Assembly (NCBI GenBank): GCA_902777325.1 | Contig: CACYTH010000008.1 | Location: 1-64,000 of the forward strand | Length of the DNA: 64,000 bases | Source: an uncultured Coriobacteriaceae bacterium | Lineage (GTDB): Bacteria; Actinomycetota; Coriobacteriia; Coriobacteriales; Atopobiaceae | Reading direction: 5' to 3' | In this document: positions 29,874 to 39,832 of the stretch, piece by piece | Position numbering within the stretch: position 1 is the stretch's first letter | How the letters are laid out: each line of letters starts with the position of its first letter | The notes under the pieces: generated by a model | Told to the model about the DNA's origin: nothing | Seen by the model: only the letters and a program-made list of their open reading frames with translations | Databases searched by the model: none | Made by a program: the position numbers and the translations under genes

Positions 29874-32576
29874 TCAGCCTGTGTTCTGCAGTCCCGCCGC
29901 AACGCCACTCACGCTGCACAGTATGAGGTAGGTCAGCCTGTCGCGCGCCTGCGGAGTCTCCGTCTGCTCGTCCCTGCGAAGCTCGGCCAGGGCGCGGACC
30001 TGCGTCAGCGACAGCACGTTGACAAAGGGCAGGCGCATGCGCACCACCGGCCCGAGCACGTGGCGGTTCTGCAGCGGCCACTCGTTGCCCACGATGGCAA
30101 GCACCCACCTGCGCGTGCGGGCCATCTCGTCGAGCACCATGTGCGTGAGGTCCTCGCGCCCGCCAAGGTCGAGGTAGAGCCGCGCGATGCGCGCGTCCGT
30201 CTTGGCGAGCGACATCTCGATGTTGTCCACGAAGGTGGTGAAGAGCGGCCACTCGCGGTATGCGCGCCGCAGGAGGTCGAGGTCGCCGCAGGTCTCGCAG
30301 GCCGTGCCCAGCCCGTACCACGCCGCAAGGTTGATGCGCGCCTGGGACCAGGAGAAGATCCACGGGATGGCGCGCAGGTCGGCAAGGGAGGTGGCCCCAA
30401 GGCCGCGCTTTGCGGGGCGCGAGCCGATGGGCATAAGGCCGATCTCGGTGAGCGGGGTCACCGTGGAGAACCACTCGGGGAAGCCCTCGGTATTGAGAAG
30501 GCGCAGATAGCAGGCACGCGACGAGCTGTCGAGCAGCTCCGCGAGGTCGGCGAACTCGGTGCCCGTCTCGGTGTTGGTCCACTCGACCGAGGGCGCGCTC
30601 TGCAGGAGCGTGGCCGCCGCGACCGACTCCACGTGTCGGCGCGCCAGCTGCCTGTTGCCATAGCGGGCAAAGATGACCTCGCCCTGCTCGGTCAGCTTGA
30701 AGCGGCAGTTGACCGAGCCCTTGGGCTGCGCGAGCACGGCGCGGTTTGCCGGCCCGCCGCCGCGGCCCACGGCACCACCGCGGCCGTGCATGAGGGTGAG
30801 GTCGATGTAGTTCTCGCGCGCCCACGCGGCAATGCGCTCCTGGGCAAGGTGCAGCATGATGGTGGCGGAGGTTGGCCCGGCGTCCTTTGACGAGTCGGAG
30901 TAGCCCAGCATGACCTCGAGACGCCGGCCGTTGTCGTTGAGGCGGTCCTGCACCTCGGGCAGGCGAATGATCTGCTGGAGGGTGTCGACGGCAGCCTCGA
31001 GGTCCTCCACCTGCTCGAAGAGCGGGATGACGTCGAGGGTCGGCACGTCGGACTCGTGGGCGAAGGCGGCACGCGCCAGCTCGTACACGTTGGCGACGTC
31101 CTGCGCCGACTTGGTGAAGGAGATGATGTAGCGGCTGGCCGCGCGCACGCCGCAACGCCGCTGGATGGTGCCTATGGCACGGAAGGTGTCGAGGACCTCG
31201 CGCGTCATGGGGGTGAGCTCGCCGGTGCGCCCGTGCTCGCGGATGTCGGCCAACGCGCGGGCGTGCACCACCGAGTGCTGGCGGAACTCCATCTCCACCA
31301 TGTGGAAGCCGAAGGTCTCCACCTGCCAGACGAGTCGCTGCACGGGGCCATACGCCTCGCGCACCGCGCCCGCCTGCACCAGCGAGTCCTGCACCACCCT
31401 GAGGTCGGCCAGCAGCTCGTCGGCGGACGCGTACATGATGTCTGCCGTGCGCGCGATCGTAGCCTCAAGACGGTTGGCCATCACCAGCATGACGGCGCGG
31501 TGCAGCTCGCTCGCGCTCATCTGCTCGGCGCGGGCGGAGAGCGCCTCGCTCATCTCCACCTGATGGTCCCAGAGGGTCTGGAGCGCCTGCGAGGGGCGCG
31601 TGAACTCGGCGTCGAGGGTCAGGTTGGTGCCGATGCGCGCGGTCTCGGCCGCAAGCGTCTCCAGCATGTGCGAGCGGAAGCGCTCGGACACCTGGCGGCT
31701 CACCTTGGCCGTCACGTTGGGGTTGCCGTCGCGGTCCGAGCCGATCCAGCTGCCCGGATGGAAGAACGCGGGGCACACGGGCGCGACCGTGCCGGCCTTC
31801 TCGCCAAGCACCGCGTCATCAAAGCGCCGGTAGGCGTCCGGAACCATCTCGAAGAGCGTGTTGTCAAAGATGTCGATGATGGTTCCCGCCTCTTCGACGG
31901 GCGTCGGCTTCTTGATAGCGATGGGCGAGGTGCGCAGGAGCGCGTCGATCTCCTGCAGCATGCGTCGCTCGTTTTCCACCAGGTCGGGGCCACCGAGCAG
32001 GGGCCGCTCGTCCAGCAGGCGCGCGATGCGGCGGATCTTGCCCTCCACCGCCTTGCGGCGCGCCTCGGTGGGATGCGCGGTGAAGACGGGATGGAACTCC
32101 AGGCGCGAGAGCAGGGCACGCGCCTTGGCGGGACCGCACTCGTCCGCCAGCCGCTGGTAGGCGGCCGCAATCTCGTTGACCGGGACGTCGCCTACAGGCT
32201 CCACGCACTCGCGGTCGCGCAGCTTTGCCACGCGGTAGTTCTCCTCGCAGATGTTCGCCAGGTGGAAGTACGAGGCAAAGGCCCTGGTCACGAGGGTCAT
32301 GTCCTCTATGGGCAGGTCGCCCACGAGCGCGGAGGCCGCGAGGAAGGCATCGCTTGCCGCATCGGCCCCGAGGCCCTCGTAGTTCGCCGCGATCGCATGC
32401 TCGAGCAGGCGGTCGAAGGTGAGGCGCAGGTTGCCGCCGTACTCGCCGAGCACGCGGCGCACCAGTCGCAGAAAGAGGGCCATGTTCTCGCGCAACGCAT
32501 CTGGCACGTCCACGCCCTGCAACGCCTCGAGGGCCAAGGCTCTCTCGTCGACGCCCGCCGTCATGATCGCACTCAC
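29874..32576 (-). CDS. ppc: Phosphoenolpyruvate carboxylase
   Basis: A 900-residue enzyme that makes oxaloacetate from PEP and bicarbonate, refilling the C4 pool. The catalytic His lies in VFTAHPTEA; further motifs are GSDRDGNPNVT, GYSDSSKDAG, MHGRGGAVGRGG and the invariant C-terminus QNTG. Length is standard. The GTG start at 32576 has AGGAGG five bases upstream; an ATG four codons later is an alternative. It is monocistronic, with converging and diverging neighbours. Confidence 0.97.
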   Translation of the reverse strand: MSAIMTAGVDERALALEALQGVDVPDALRENMALFLRLVRRVLGEYGGNLRLTFDRLLEHAIAANYEGLGADAASDAFLAASALVGDLPIEDMTLVTRAFASYFHLANICEENYRVAKLRDRECVEPVGDVPVNEIAAAYQRLADECGPAKARALLSRLEFHPVFTAHPTEARRKAVEGKIRRIARLLDERPLLGGPDLVENERRMLQEIDALLRTSPIAIKKPTPVEEAGTIIDIFDNTLFEMVPDAYRRFDDAVLGEKAGTVAPVCPAFFHPGSWIGSDRDGNPNVTAKVSRQVSERFRSHMLETLAAETARIGTNLTLDAEFTRPSQALQTLWDHQVEMSEALSARAEQMSASELHRAVMLVMANRLEATIARTADIMYASADELLADLRVVQDSLVQAGAVREAYGPVQRLVWQVETFGFHMVEMEFRQHSVVHARALADIREHGRTGELTPMTREVLDTFRAIGTIQRRCGVRAASRYIISFTKSAQDVANVYELARAAFAHESDVPTLDVIPLFEQVEDLEAAVDTLQQIIRLPEVQDRLNDNGRRLEVMLGYSDSSKDAGPTSATIMLHLAQERIAAWARENYIDLTLMHGRGGAVGRGGGPANRAVLAQPKGSVNCRFKLTEQGEVIFARYGNRQLARRHVESVAAATLLQSAPSVEWTNTETGTEFADLAELLDSSSRACYLRLLNTEGFPEWFSTVTPLTEIGLMPIGSRPAKRGLGATSLADLRAIPWIFSWSQARINLAAWYGLGTACETCGDLDLLRRAYREWPLFTTFVDNIEMSLAKTDARIARLYLDLGGREDLTHMVLDEMARTRRWVLAIVGNEWPLQNRHVLGPVVRMRLPFVNVLSLTQVRALAELRRDEQTETPQARDRLTYLILCSVSGVAAGLQNTG

Positions 32577-32748
32577 CCCTACCTCCTAAGCCATGTCCCT
32601 GAAGTCAAACCATAGCGCGAGAGGTGCCCAAGGCCAAGGTGGCCCCACGTGCCCCGCAAAAAACACCGCATCAGCTGAGTGTGTGCAGCGCGAGAGGGCG
32701 CCCGCGTCTTTGGGTAGAATTGAGACTTCAGACTACGGGAGGGCATGG

Positions 32749-34140
32749 GTGCACATGGCGCTATTTGGCAACAAGGACAGGGCTGGAGCAGCGGTAGAGA
32801 CGGACGAGGCCGTCCCGCGCGAGCCGTTTCTGCGCGGCATCGTCAACCAATGGTGGGAGCGCCTCTACGCGATGGCGTTCGGCCGCGTCCCGCTCGGCGA
32901 CCAGGCACGGCTCTACTCGGCCAACCGCGCCACGCACGACTACGTGTGGAACACCATCGGGCAGACCCTGTGGGGGTCACTGCTGCCCATCCTCACCATC
33001 GTGGCCACCCAGCTGTCGGGCGCCGAGGAGGCGGGACGCTTCAACCTGGCCTTCACCATCGCCACGCTGCTGCTCTTTCTGGGCAACTACGGCGTGCGCA
33101 CCTTTCAGGTGTCCGACCTGGACGAGATGGACTCCTTTGGCGCCTACCAGGTGCAGCGCGTCATCACCTGCCTGGTGATGCTTGCCCTTGGCTGGGCGTA
33201 CTGCTCGCTGCGCAACTACGACGCGACCATGGCCACCATCGCCGCCGGAGCCTTTGGCTACCGCGCCATCGATGCCTTTGCCGACGTGTACGAGGGGCGT
33301 CTGCAGCAGATGAACAAGCTCTACCTCTCGGGCATCTCCCTGTCGCTTCGCACCATCATCCCCCTTGTCGTGTTCAGCATCCTGCTGCTCGCCACCGACA
33401 GCCTGCCCGTGGCGAGCATCGCCCTCGCCGTCGCCGAGATCGCGGTCCTCGTGGTGGTGACCATGCCCCTGGCGCTGCTCGAGACCCCGGTCTCGCGCTC
33501 GTGGGAGTGGCTCGAGGTGCGCGAGATCTTCCGCGAGTGCTTTCCCGCCTTTGCCGCGATGTTCCTGTTCAACCTGATCGAGACCGTGCCCAAGTTTGCC
33601 ATGGAGGGCGTGCTGCCCTACGACGACCAGGTGTATTTCAGCGCCATCTACTTCCCCGCGCAGAAGGCCCTTCTAGCCGTGGGCTTCATCTACAAGCCGC
33701 AGCTGGTGCGCCTGACCAACATCTGGCAGGACTCCACCAAGCGCAGGCGCTTCGACCTCATCGTCATCGCCATGATGGGTGCGTGCGTGGTCGTGTCGCT
33801 GGGCATGATCGTGTTTGCGGCCATCGTGGGAATCCCCCTGGCAAGCTTCCTGTACGCAGCCGACTTCGAGCCCCTGCGCGGCGCCCAATACCTCATGCTG
33901 GTGGCCGGGGGCTTTGCCGCCGCGAGCGACTTCCTCTTCCAGATACTGACGGTGCTGCGCGAGCAGGCAAGCGCGACGGCCATCTACCTCGCGGCGTTTG
34001 CCTTCATCGCCATCGCCTCCAACGTGCTGGTGCGCACGAGCGGCTTCATGGGAGCCGTCTACGCGTACCTGGGCGTGATGGTGCTGCTGTTCTCGCTGCT
34101 GGTGCTGCAGTACGTCCGCGCGCGCATCAAGGCGGAGTAG
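32749..34140 (+). CDS. Polysaccharide flippase-like membrane protein
   Basis: A 463-residue MATE/Wzx-like transporter with about 12-14 hydrophobic segments after a 70-residue soluble N-terminus. Class features are visible as GQTLWGSLLPILTIVAT, NYGVRTFQVSDLDE and RAIDAFADVYEGRLQQ. A GTG at 32749 is placed six bases after GGAGG; an ATG two codons later is the alternative. It stands alone, with no glycosyltransferases near, so it may flip a lipid-linked sugar made elsewhere. It is different from the flippase at the right edge. Confidence 0.8.
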   Translation: MHMALFGNKDRAGAAVETDEAVPREPFLRGIVNQWWERLYAMAFGRVPLGDQARLYSANRATHDYVWNTIGQTLWGSLLPILTIVATQLSGAEEAGRFNLAFTIATLLLFLGNYGVRTFQVSDLDEMDSFGAYQVQRVITCLVMLALGWAYCSLRNYDATMATIAAGAFGYRAIDAFADVYEGRLQQMNKLYLSGISLSLRTIIPLVVFSILLLATDSLPVASIALAVAEIAVLVVVTMPLALLETPVSRSWEWLEVREIFRECFPAFAAMFLFNLIETVPKFAMEGVLPYDDQVYFSAIYFPAQKALLAVGFIYKPQLVRLTNIWQDSTKRRRFDLIVIAMMGACVVVSLGMIVFAAIVGIPLASFLYAADFEPLRGAQYLMLVAGGFAAASDFLFQILTVLREQASATAIYLAAFAFIAIASNVLVRTSGFMGAVYAYLGVMVLLFSLLVLQYVRARIKAE

Positions 34141-34155
34141 CCTCCCGCGCGGACG

Positions 34156-34536
34156 TTAGTCGTCAAATCCCGGCTTGCGCCTGTTGCTCTTGACGTCCGA
34201 CCTGCGATGCTTGGCGTCGAGCCTGCGCTGTCGGGCCGCCTTGCTCGGCTTGGTCGCCTTGCGCACCTTGGGGCGGCGCGAGCGCAGCTCGAGCTGCTGT
34301 CTGATCTTGCGCAGGCAGCTCTGGCGGTTCTGCAGCTGGCTGCGCTGCTCGCGACTGGTCACCGTGATGCCCGTGGGCAGGTGGCGCATGCGCACGGCCG
34401 AGTCGGTGGTGTTCACGCCCTGGCCGCCAGGACCCGAGGCATGAAAGGCCTCGGCCTCGCACTGGCGTGCCAGGTCCTCGTCTGACAGGCGCGCAAAGCG
34501 CGCATAGTCGCGGTATGTCAGGTTCTCGTTAGGCAT
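34156..34536 (-). CDS. ArfB/RF-1 domain ribosome rescue factor-like protein
   Basis: A 126-residue protein with the peptide-release GGQ motif ([18 protein letters not shown]) and a very basic C-terminal tail ([18 protein letters not shown]) that would enter the mRNA channel. This is the layout of ArfB (YaeJ)-type factors that free stalled ribosomes. No ribosome binding site is visible before the ATG; an extended -10 lies eight bases upstream, so the mRNA may be leaderless, apt for a factor needed when translation fails. It could instead be another RF-1 domain paralogue. Confidence 0.85.
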   Translation of the reverse strand: MPNENLTYRDYARFARLSDEDLARQCEAEAFHASGPGGQGVNTTDSAVRMRHLPTGITVTSREQRSQLQNRQSCLRKIRQQLELRSRRPKVRKATKPSKAARQRRLDAKHRRSDVKSNRRKPGFDD

Positions 34537-34544
34537 GGGAGCGC

Positions 34545-34553
34545 ATTGTAGCA
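34545..34553 (-). promoter_or_regulatory. Extended -10 promoter of the ArfB-like gene
   Basis: TGCTACAAT on the minus strand is an extended -10 (TGnTACAAT). Eight bases separate it from the ATG, so transcription should begin at or next to the start codon. No clear -35 is seen, as expected for extended -10 promoters. Confidence 0.55.
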
Positions 34554-34636
34554 CGTACCGGGGCCAATGTGTCCGCGGGCGCCGCAGGCCCCGGGCGGAC
34601 CTGCGGCGCCCGCGCACGCTCAGCGTACTTGCGGCC

Positions 34637-36280
34637 TTACGCGGCCTCGTCCAGCTGCTCGGCGTCCTCCTGCGAGCTGTCCCCCGCCTGCCCCTCAGAG
34701 GCGTCAGCGTCGTCCGTGGCGGCCGGCTTGGAGGCCACGAGGCTCGCAGGGTCGATCACCAGCTGCTGCGTAGTGGCGTCGAACTGGGAGCCCAGCACCT
34801 CGGAGCAGAACTGGTCTGCCCAGGCCACCGTCAGGTTGGTGTTGTCGGTTCCGTTGGCCTCGAGGTAGTTGGAGGCGGCGAGGTCGTCGGTGTAGTCGCG
34901 CAGCAGGTAGGTGGTCATGTTGGACCCAATCCCCTTGTGCGTCACCGTCGGCACGAACGAGCAGGCCGTCACCGAGCACGCGCCGTTGCCGTCCTTCACC
35001 ATCGTCACCTTGGCCACGCCACCGATCAGGTTCTGGTTGTCCACCTGCGTGCTCACGAAGTTGCCGACCGACCAGAAGCAGGGCACCTTGTGGCCATCAG
35101 GGGCCGTCAGTACCTCCACCGGCTCGATCACGTGCGGATGGCCGCCAATGATGACGTCGGCGCCCGCCTCCATCATGACCTCTGCCATGTCGTACTGGTC
35201 CTGGACGGGCACGAGGTTGTACTCCTCGCCCCAGTGCGGGAAGACGACCACCATGTCGGCCTGCGCCTCAGCCGCCTCGATGGACGAGCGCACATGGCTC
35301 TCCTCGAGCAGCGAGACCCGGTTGTCGGGGTCGGGGATGTCATTGGTGCCGTAGGTGAAGTTGAGCAGGGCGACCTTGAAGCCGTCCTTCTCGAAGATGT
35401 AGGTGTCGCCCAGTGACGAGGCGGGGTCGTCGGGATCCCAGGCGCCGATGACCGCCATCTCCGGGTGCTTCTCGCGCCAGTATGCGAGCTCGCTGTGCAG
35501 GCCCTCGTAGCCATAGTCGAGCGCATGGTTGGTCGCGCGCAGGGCCACGTTGAAGCCGGCCTTGACCTCGGCGTCGCCCATCTCCTGCGGGCCGTTGAAC
35601 GCAGGATAGCCAGAGAAGCTGAAGCCCTCGCCACCGAGGATGGTCTCCTGGTTGACGACCTTGATGTCCGCACCCTCGATCTCGCTGCCGATGTGGGCAA
35701 AGATGTGGTCGTAGTTGCGCGTGCCGTCGTCCAGGTAGCCGCTCTGGAAGACTCCGCTGTGCTGCAGGATGTCGCCGATCATGACGAGGTCGATCTGCAC
35801 GGGCTTGGTCTCGGCAACCTCCACGACCTCCTGCTCGGCAGGGACGCTGGTCTTCTTCTCGCCGCGGTCGAAGGCGCGCGAGACGCAGCCGATCATGGAC
35901 TTGATCAGGAAGAAGACCAGAAGCAGGCTGCAGACGATCACACCGATGCCAATGGCCCTCTGCACGTTGTCGTTGCGCCGGGAGGCAGGACGCCTGCCCG
36001 CCGGGGCGCGGCTGATGCTGGCACCAGAGCGCGTGCGAGCCGCTGTGGCGCGGCGAGACGAGCCAGCCCGTGCCGAGCCGCGTACCGCGCCAGACTGATG
36101 CCTGCCAGACGTGACGGGACGAGAGGACCCACCCGTGCGCGTGCGAGAGCCACTCGCATGCGCAGCGCCACTGCGCGTCGCGTTTCTGCTGGTGCCCGTC
36201 CGAGCGGACGCGGACGCGGGCCTTCGCCTGCGGCCTCCGTCACCAGTGTTCTGTGACCGCTCACGTGCCCGATTATCCAT
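34637..36280 (-). CDS. CapA-family metallophosphatase-like membrane protein (1)
   Basis: A 547-residue protein. Residues 1-105 are a very basic cytoplasmic tail of Arg, Ser, Thr and Ala repeats; a membrane helix follows (107-130). The outside part is a CapA (poly-gamma-glutamate capsule) domain: [34 protein letters not shown] and IIGGHPHVI, the metal-binding pattern of the calcineurin-like fold. An acidic tail closes it. The ATG at 36280 has GGGGAGGG. A close paralogue lies beyond aspS. Role: probably cell-surface polymer synthesis or transfer; the substrate is unknown. Confidence 0.88.
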   Translation of the reverse strand: MDNRARERSQNTGDGGRRRRPASASARTGTSRNATRSGAAHASGSRTRTGGSSRPVTSGRHQSGAVRGSARAGSSRRATAARTRSGASISRAPAGRRPASRRNDNVQRAIGIGVIVCSLLLVFFLIKSMIGCVSRAFDRGEKKTSVPAEQEVVEVAETKPVQIDLVMIGDILQHSGVFQSGYLDDGTRNYDHIFAHIGSEIEGADIKVVNQETILGGEGFSFSGYPAFNGPQEMGDAEVKAGFNVALRATNHALDYGYEGLHSELAYWREKHPEMAVIGAWDPDDPASSLGDTYIFEKDGFKVALLNFTYGTNDIPDPDNRVSLLEESHVRSSIEAAEAQADMVVVFPHWGEEYNLVPVQDQYDMAEVMMEAGADVIIGGHPHVIEPVEVLTAPDGHKVPCFWSVGNFVSTQVDNQNLIGGVAKVTMVKDGNGACSVTACSFVPTVTHKGIGSNMTTYLLRDYTDDLAASNYLEANGTDNTNLTVAWADQFCSEVLGSQFDATTQQLVIDPASLVASKPAATDDADASEGQAGDSSQEDAEQLDEAA

Positions 36281-36360
36281 GAGCCCTCCCCAGATATATC
36301 CATTACCCTGCGCATTCAAGCATACGCATCGGAGACACGAGCGTACACCTCAGAGCGTTT

Positions 36361-36407
36361 TTCCGCAAAACAAGAGGTGGGGCCACCTACGGACAGGTGA
36401 CCCCACC
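36361..36407 (-). terminator. aspS terminator
   Basis: Arms at 36376-36388 and 36395-36407 form a 13-bp stem with one mismatch, followed on the minus strand by TCTTGTTTT. It separates aspS from the CapA gene downstream. Confidence 0.85.
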
Positions 36408-36432
36408 AAGACGTACGATTGACGGCCGCGGC

Positions 36433-38202
36433 CTACAGCAGGCGCAGCGAGACCTCCTCGAGCTGTGCGTCGCTGACCTCGCTCGGCGCAGAGCTCATCA
36501 TGTCAGAGCCGCTCGAGGTCTTGGGGAAGGCCATGACCTCGCGGATGGAGTCGGCGCCAGCCAGCAGCATGCACACGCGGTCGAGGCCAAGCGCGAAACC
36601 GCCCATGGGAGGCGCGCCGTACTCGAGGGCCTCCATCAGGAAGCCGAACTGCTCGGCGGCGCGCTCCTCGGTGAAGCCCAGCAGCTTGAGGATGCGCATC
36701 TGCAGCTCGGCATTGTGGATGCGCATGCCGCCACCGCCGGCCTCGTAGCCGTCCATGACGAAGTCATAGGTGTGCGAGCCGACGGACAGCGGATCGATCT
36801 CGATCCTGTCGATGTCGCTCTCCTCGGGCTGGGTGAAGGGCTGGTGCTCGGCCGCGTAGGCCTCGCGCTCCTCGTCCCAGTGGACCAGCGGGAAGTTGAC
36901 GACCCACAGGAAGTCATGCCCCTCGCGTGCGACCTCGAGGACGTTGGCCATGTGCACGCGCATACCACCGAGGATCTCGTCGGTGGCGAGACGCTCGCCG
37001 ACGGCAAACAGCACGAGGTCGCCGGGGTTGGCCCCCATCTCGTCCTTGAGGGCGGCAATCTCGTCCTCGGAGAGGAACTTGGCGATCGGGCTCTGCACGG
37101 AGCCGTCGGCCTTGAAGGCAACCCAGGCAAGGCCCTTGGCGCCGAAGGTCGCAGCTACGTTGGCGAGCTTGTCGATCTTGGAGCGTCCCCACACGCCGGC
37201 GCCCGGGCAGCAGATGGCCTTGACGTACTGGCCGTCAGTGGCAGCCGCCGAGGCAAAGAGCTTGAAGCCGGAGGCGGCAAAGACGCCGGTCACGTCATGC
37301 AGCTCCATGCCGATGCGCGTATCGGGCTTGTCGGTGCCGTAGGTGTCCATCGCATCCCAGTAGGACAGGCGGCGCAGCGGCAGGGTCATCTCGACGCCCA
37401 CCTTGGCAAACGCGTCCGAGAGCACCTCCTCGAGCGCACCCATGACGTCGTCCTGGTCGACGAAGCTCATCTCGATGTCCACCTGCGTGAACTCGGGCTG
37501 GCGGTCGGCGCGCAGGTCCTCGTCGCGGAAGCACTTGGCCACCTGGTAGTAGCGCTCGACGCCACCCACCATGAGCAGCTGCTTGAGCAGCTGCGGACTC
37601 TGGGGCAGGGCGTAGAAGTGACCAGGCTGCGTGCGGCTGGGCACCAGGAAGTCGCGTGCGCCCTCGGGGGTCGACTTGAACAGCGCCGGCGTCTCCACCT
37701 CCATGAAGGCGCGGTCGTGCAGCGCCTGGCGGATGGCAAAGGTGAAGTCAGAGCGCAGCTTGAGGTTGGCCATCATGGACGGACGGCGAATGTCGAGGTA
37801 GCGGTAGCGCAGACGGATGTCCTCGGAGGTGTCCACGTGGTCCTCGATCTGGAACGGAGGCGTCTTGGAGGTATTCAGGACCTCGATCCTGGAGACGAGC
37901 ACCTCCACCTCGCCGGTGGCGAGGTTGTGGTTGGTCTGGCCCTCGATGCGGTGGCGAACCTGGCCCTCGACCAGCACGGGCCACTCGGGGCGGACCGTCT
38001 CGGCCGTGGCAAAGGTCTCGGAGTCGCAGAGGTCAGGATCAAAGAAGACCTGGGTCAGGCCCTCGCGGTCGCGAAGGTCGATGAAGATGAGGCCGCCGAA
38101 GTCGCGACGTCGCCACACCCAACCAGTGAGCGTGACCTCCTCGCCGATGTTCTCCGCGCGCAGCTCTCCGCAGGAGTGGGTATGCAGGGAGAAATTGCTC
38201 AT
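36433..38202 (-). CDS. aspS: Aspartyl-tRNA synthetase
   Basis: A 589-residue class II synthetase of the bacterial type, with an N-terminal OB anticodon domain (TLTGWVWRRRDFGGLIFIDLRD), the catalytic core (motif 2 CFRDEDLRADRQPEFTQVD), a GAD insertion and motif 3 (GGFALGLDRVCMLLAG). The start MSNFSLHTH at 38202 has GAGAGGA upstream; the open frame runs 47 codons further without support. A TACAAT -10 lies about 100 bases upstream. Whether it charges tRNA-Asn too cannot be decided here. Confidence 0.97.
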   Translation of the reverse strand: MSNFSLHTHSCGELRAENIGEEVTLTGWVWRRRDFGGLIFIDLRDREGLTQVFFDPDLCDSETFATAETVRPEWPVLVEGQVRHRIEGQTNHNLATGEVEVLVSRIEVLNTSKTPPFQIEDHVDTSEDIRLRYRYLDIRRPSMMANLKLRSDFTFAIRQALHDRAFMEVETPALFKSTPEGARDFLVPSRTQPGHFYALPQSPQLLKQLLMVGGVERYYQVAKCFRDEDLRADRQPEFTQVDIEMSFVDQDDVMGALEEVLSDAFAKVGVEMTLPLRRLSYWDAMDTYGTDKPDTRIGMELHDVTGVFAASGFKLFASAAATDGQYVKAICCPGAGVWGRSKIDKLANVAATFGAKGLAWVAFKADGSVQSPIAKFLSEDEIAALKDEMGANPGDLVLFAVGERLATDEILGGMRVHMANVLEVAREGHDFLWVVNFPLVHWDEEREAYAAEHQPFTQPEESDIDRIEIDPLSVGSHTYDFVMDGYEAGGGGMRIHNAELQMRILKLLGFTEERAAEQFGFLMEALEYGAPPMGGFALGLDRVCMLLAGADSIREVMAFPKTSSGSDMMSSAPSEVSDAQLEEVSLRLL

Positions 38203-38375
38203 GTGGATGTCCTCTCGTCGTGTCGCCGCCCCGTGCTCGTACGGGCGGCCCTTGGCAGACGGCGCCCGAGCGTAGACAGCGCGCAGGCACGCAAGGAGGC
38301 ATTGTACTACGCACGTCTGGATAGGATGACCCGCAAGGGACATATCTCCGATTCAACAGGAACGCGAGGAGGCAC

Positions 38376-39743
38376 CTAGAGCTCGCCATGCACCGAGAGG
38401 GTCTCGGTGTCGAACCCCTCCCCCAGCACGCTCGCGCAGTAGTCCACGTACCACTGGCGCGTGGCGCCCCTGCCGCCATCGACCTCGGAGACGGAGCTCT
38501 CGGCCGCCAGCTGGTCGGTGTAGTCGGAGAGCTTGTAGGCGCAGATCCCATGCCAAGTGACCACGCGCTGGTTGATCACGGGGATGAACTCGTAGGTCGA
38601 GACCCGCGCGCCGTCGCCATCCTTGACGAGGGACAGCTTGACCATGCCTCCCACCATGTTTGCCGCGCCGGCCTGCGTGGACACGAAGTTGCCCACGGAC
38701 CAGAAGACCAGCATCTTGCGCTTGTCGTCGCCCATGACCTCGACCGGCTGGATCACGTGCGGATGCCCGCCTATCACCACGTCGACCCCGCAGTCGTAGA
38801 GGACCTCCGCCCACCGCCGCTCGTCGGCGGCGGGCTCGTTCTCGTACTCCTCGCCCCAGTGCATGAAGACCACCACGAGGTCCGCCTTCTCGCGAGCCGC
38901 CGCGACGTCGGTGCGGATGGTCTCCTCGTCGGCAATCGACACCACGCGCGCGTCGTTTGACGGGTCCACGCTGCCGTTGAGGACGTCGGTGTAGTTGAGC
39001 ATGGCTATGGTGAAGCCGTCCTTCTCAAAGAGCCAGGGGCCTGCCGGCGAGGTTCCGCCCGCCGGCGCTATGCCGTCCCCATTGGGATCGGCAGCACCGA
39101 TGACGGCGATCTCCGGATGCTTTGACGCCCAGTAGGCAAGCTCGGCGTGGACGCCGTCGTAGCCGTAGTCGAAGGTGTGGTTGGTGGCCTTGAGCACGAT
39201 GTCGAAGCCCGCAGCCACCTCGGCGTCGCCCACCTCCTGCGGGCTGTTGAAGGAGGGGTAGCCCGTGTAGGGCCAGGCCGACCCACCCAAAACGGTCTCC
39301 TGGTTGAGCACGGCCACGTCCGCCTGGGAGATGTCATCGCCGATCTGGGAGAACAGGTGGTCATAGGAGTAGGTGCCATCCCCGTTGTCGCCCGTGCCTA
39401 TCACGCGCTCGTGCATGAGGATGTCGCCAATCATCATGAGGTCGACGCGCACCGGCTCGACGTTGGCCTTGTCCTTCTGCTCGTCCTCCTCCGGCTTGGC
39501 CTGCTCCTGTGACTGATCGGCAGGCGCCTCGGCATCCCTGACGACAAACTCCTGCGTTTGCCGAGACGTCCCCTCGCGCTCTCCGGCGTGCTGTGACGCA
39601 TACCGCACCAACGCGCCCGCGAGCACCACCACCACGACCAGGACGGCAAGCGCCAGCACGACAAACGCCCGCCTGGCCCTGCGCGCCCGCCGGTTGGAGG
39701 AACCTGTGCCCACTGTGTCAAGATTCGGTTGCTTGGTATCCAC
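38376..39743 (-). CDS. CapA-family metallophosphatase-like membrane protein (2)
   Basis: A 455-residue paralogue of the CapA protein on the other side of aspS. It has a short basic start (RRARRARR), one membrane helix (27-47), an acidic Gln/Glu/Lys-rich linker (55-95) and the CapA domain with MIGDILMHE, VLNQETVLGG, ATNHTFDYG, MHWGEEY and [10 protein letters not shown]. The GTG start at 39743 has AGGAGG seven bases upstream. The two CapA proteins differ mostly in tail and linker, suggesting duplication and different surface targets. Confidence 0.88.
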   Translation of the reverse strand: MDTKQPNLDTVGTGSSNRRARRARRAFVVLALAVLVVVVVLAGALVRYASQHAGEREGTSRQTQEFVVRDAEAPADQSQEQAKPEEDEQKDKANVEPVRVDLMMIGDILMHERVIGTGDNGDGTYSYDHLFSQIGDDISQADVAVLNQETVLGGSAWPYTGYPSFNSPQEVGDAEVAAGFDIVLKATNHTFDYGYDGVHAELAYWASKHPEIAVIGAADPNGDGIAPAGGTSPAGPWLFEKDGFTIAMLNYTDVLNGSVDPSNDARVVSIADEETIRTDVAAAREKADLVVVFMHWGEEYENEPAADERRWAEVLYDCGVDVVIGGHPHVIQPVEVMGDDKRKMLVFWSVGNFVSTQAGAANMVGGMVKLSLVKDGDGARVSTYEFIPVINQRVVTWHGICAYKLSDYTDQLAAESSVSEVDGGRGATRQWYVDYCASVLGEGFDTETLSVHGEL

Positions 39744-39832
39744 GCCACGACCTCCTTCTGGCTCATGATACGCTCAGTCGGCGGCCCGACATGCACCGAC
39801 GAGGCGTGCGGCCGTCAAGCGGAAGGATGCCC

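Noticed and set aside
31056..32615. 519-codon frame opposite ppc
   Set aside because: Antisense shadow of phosphoenolpyruvate carboxylase.
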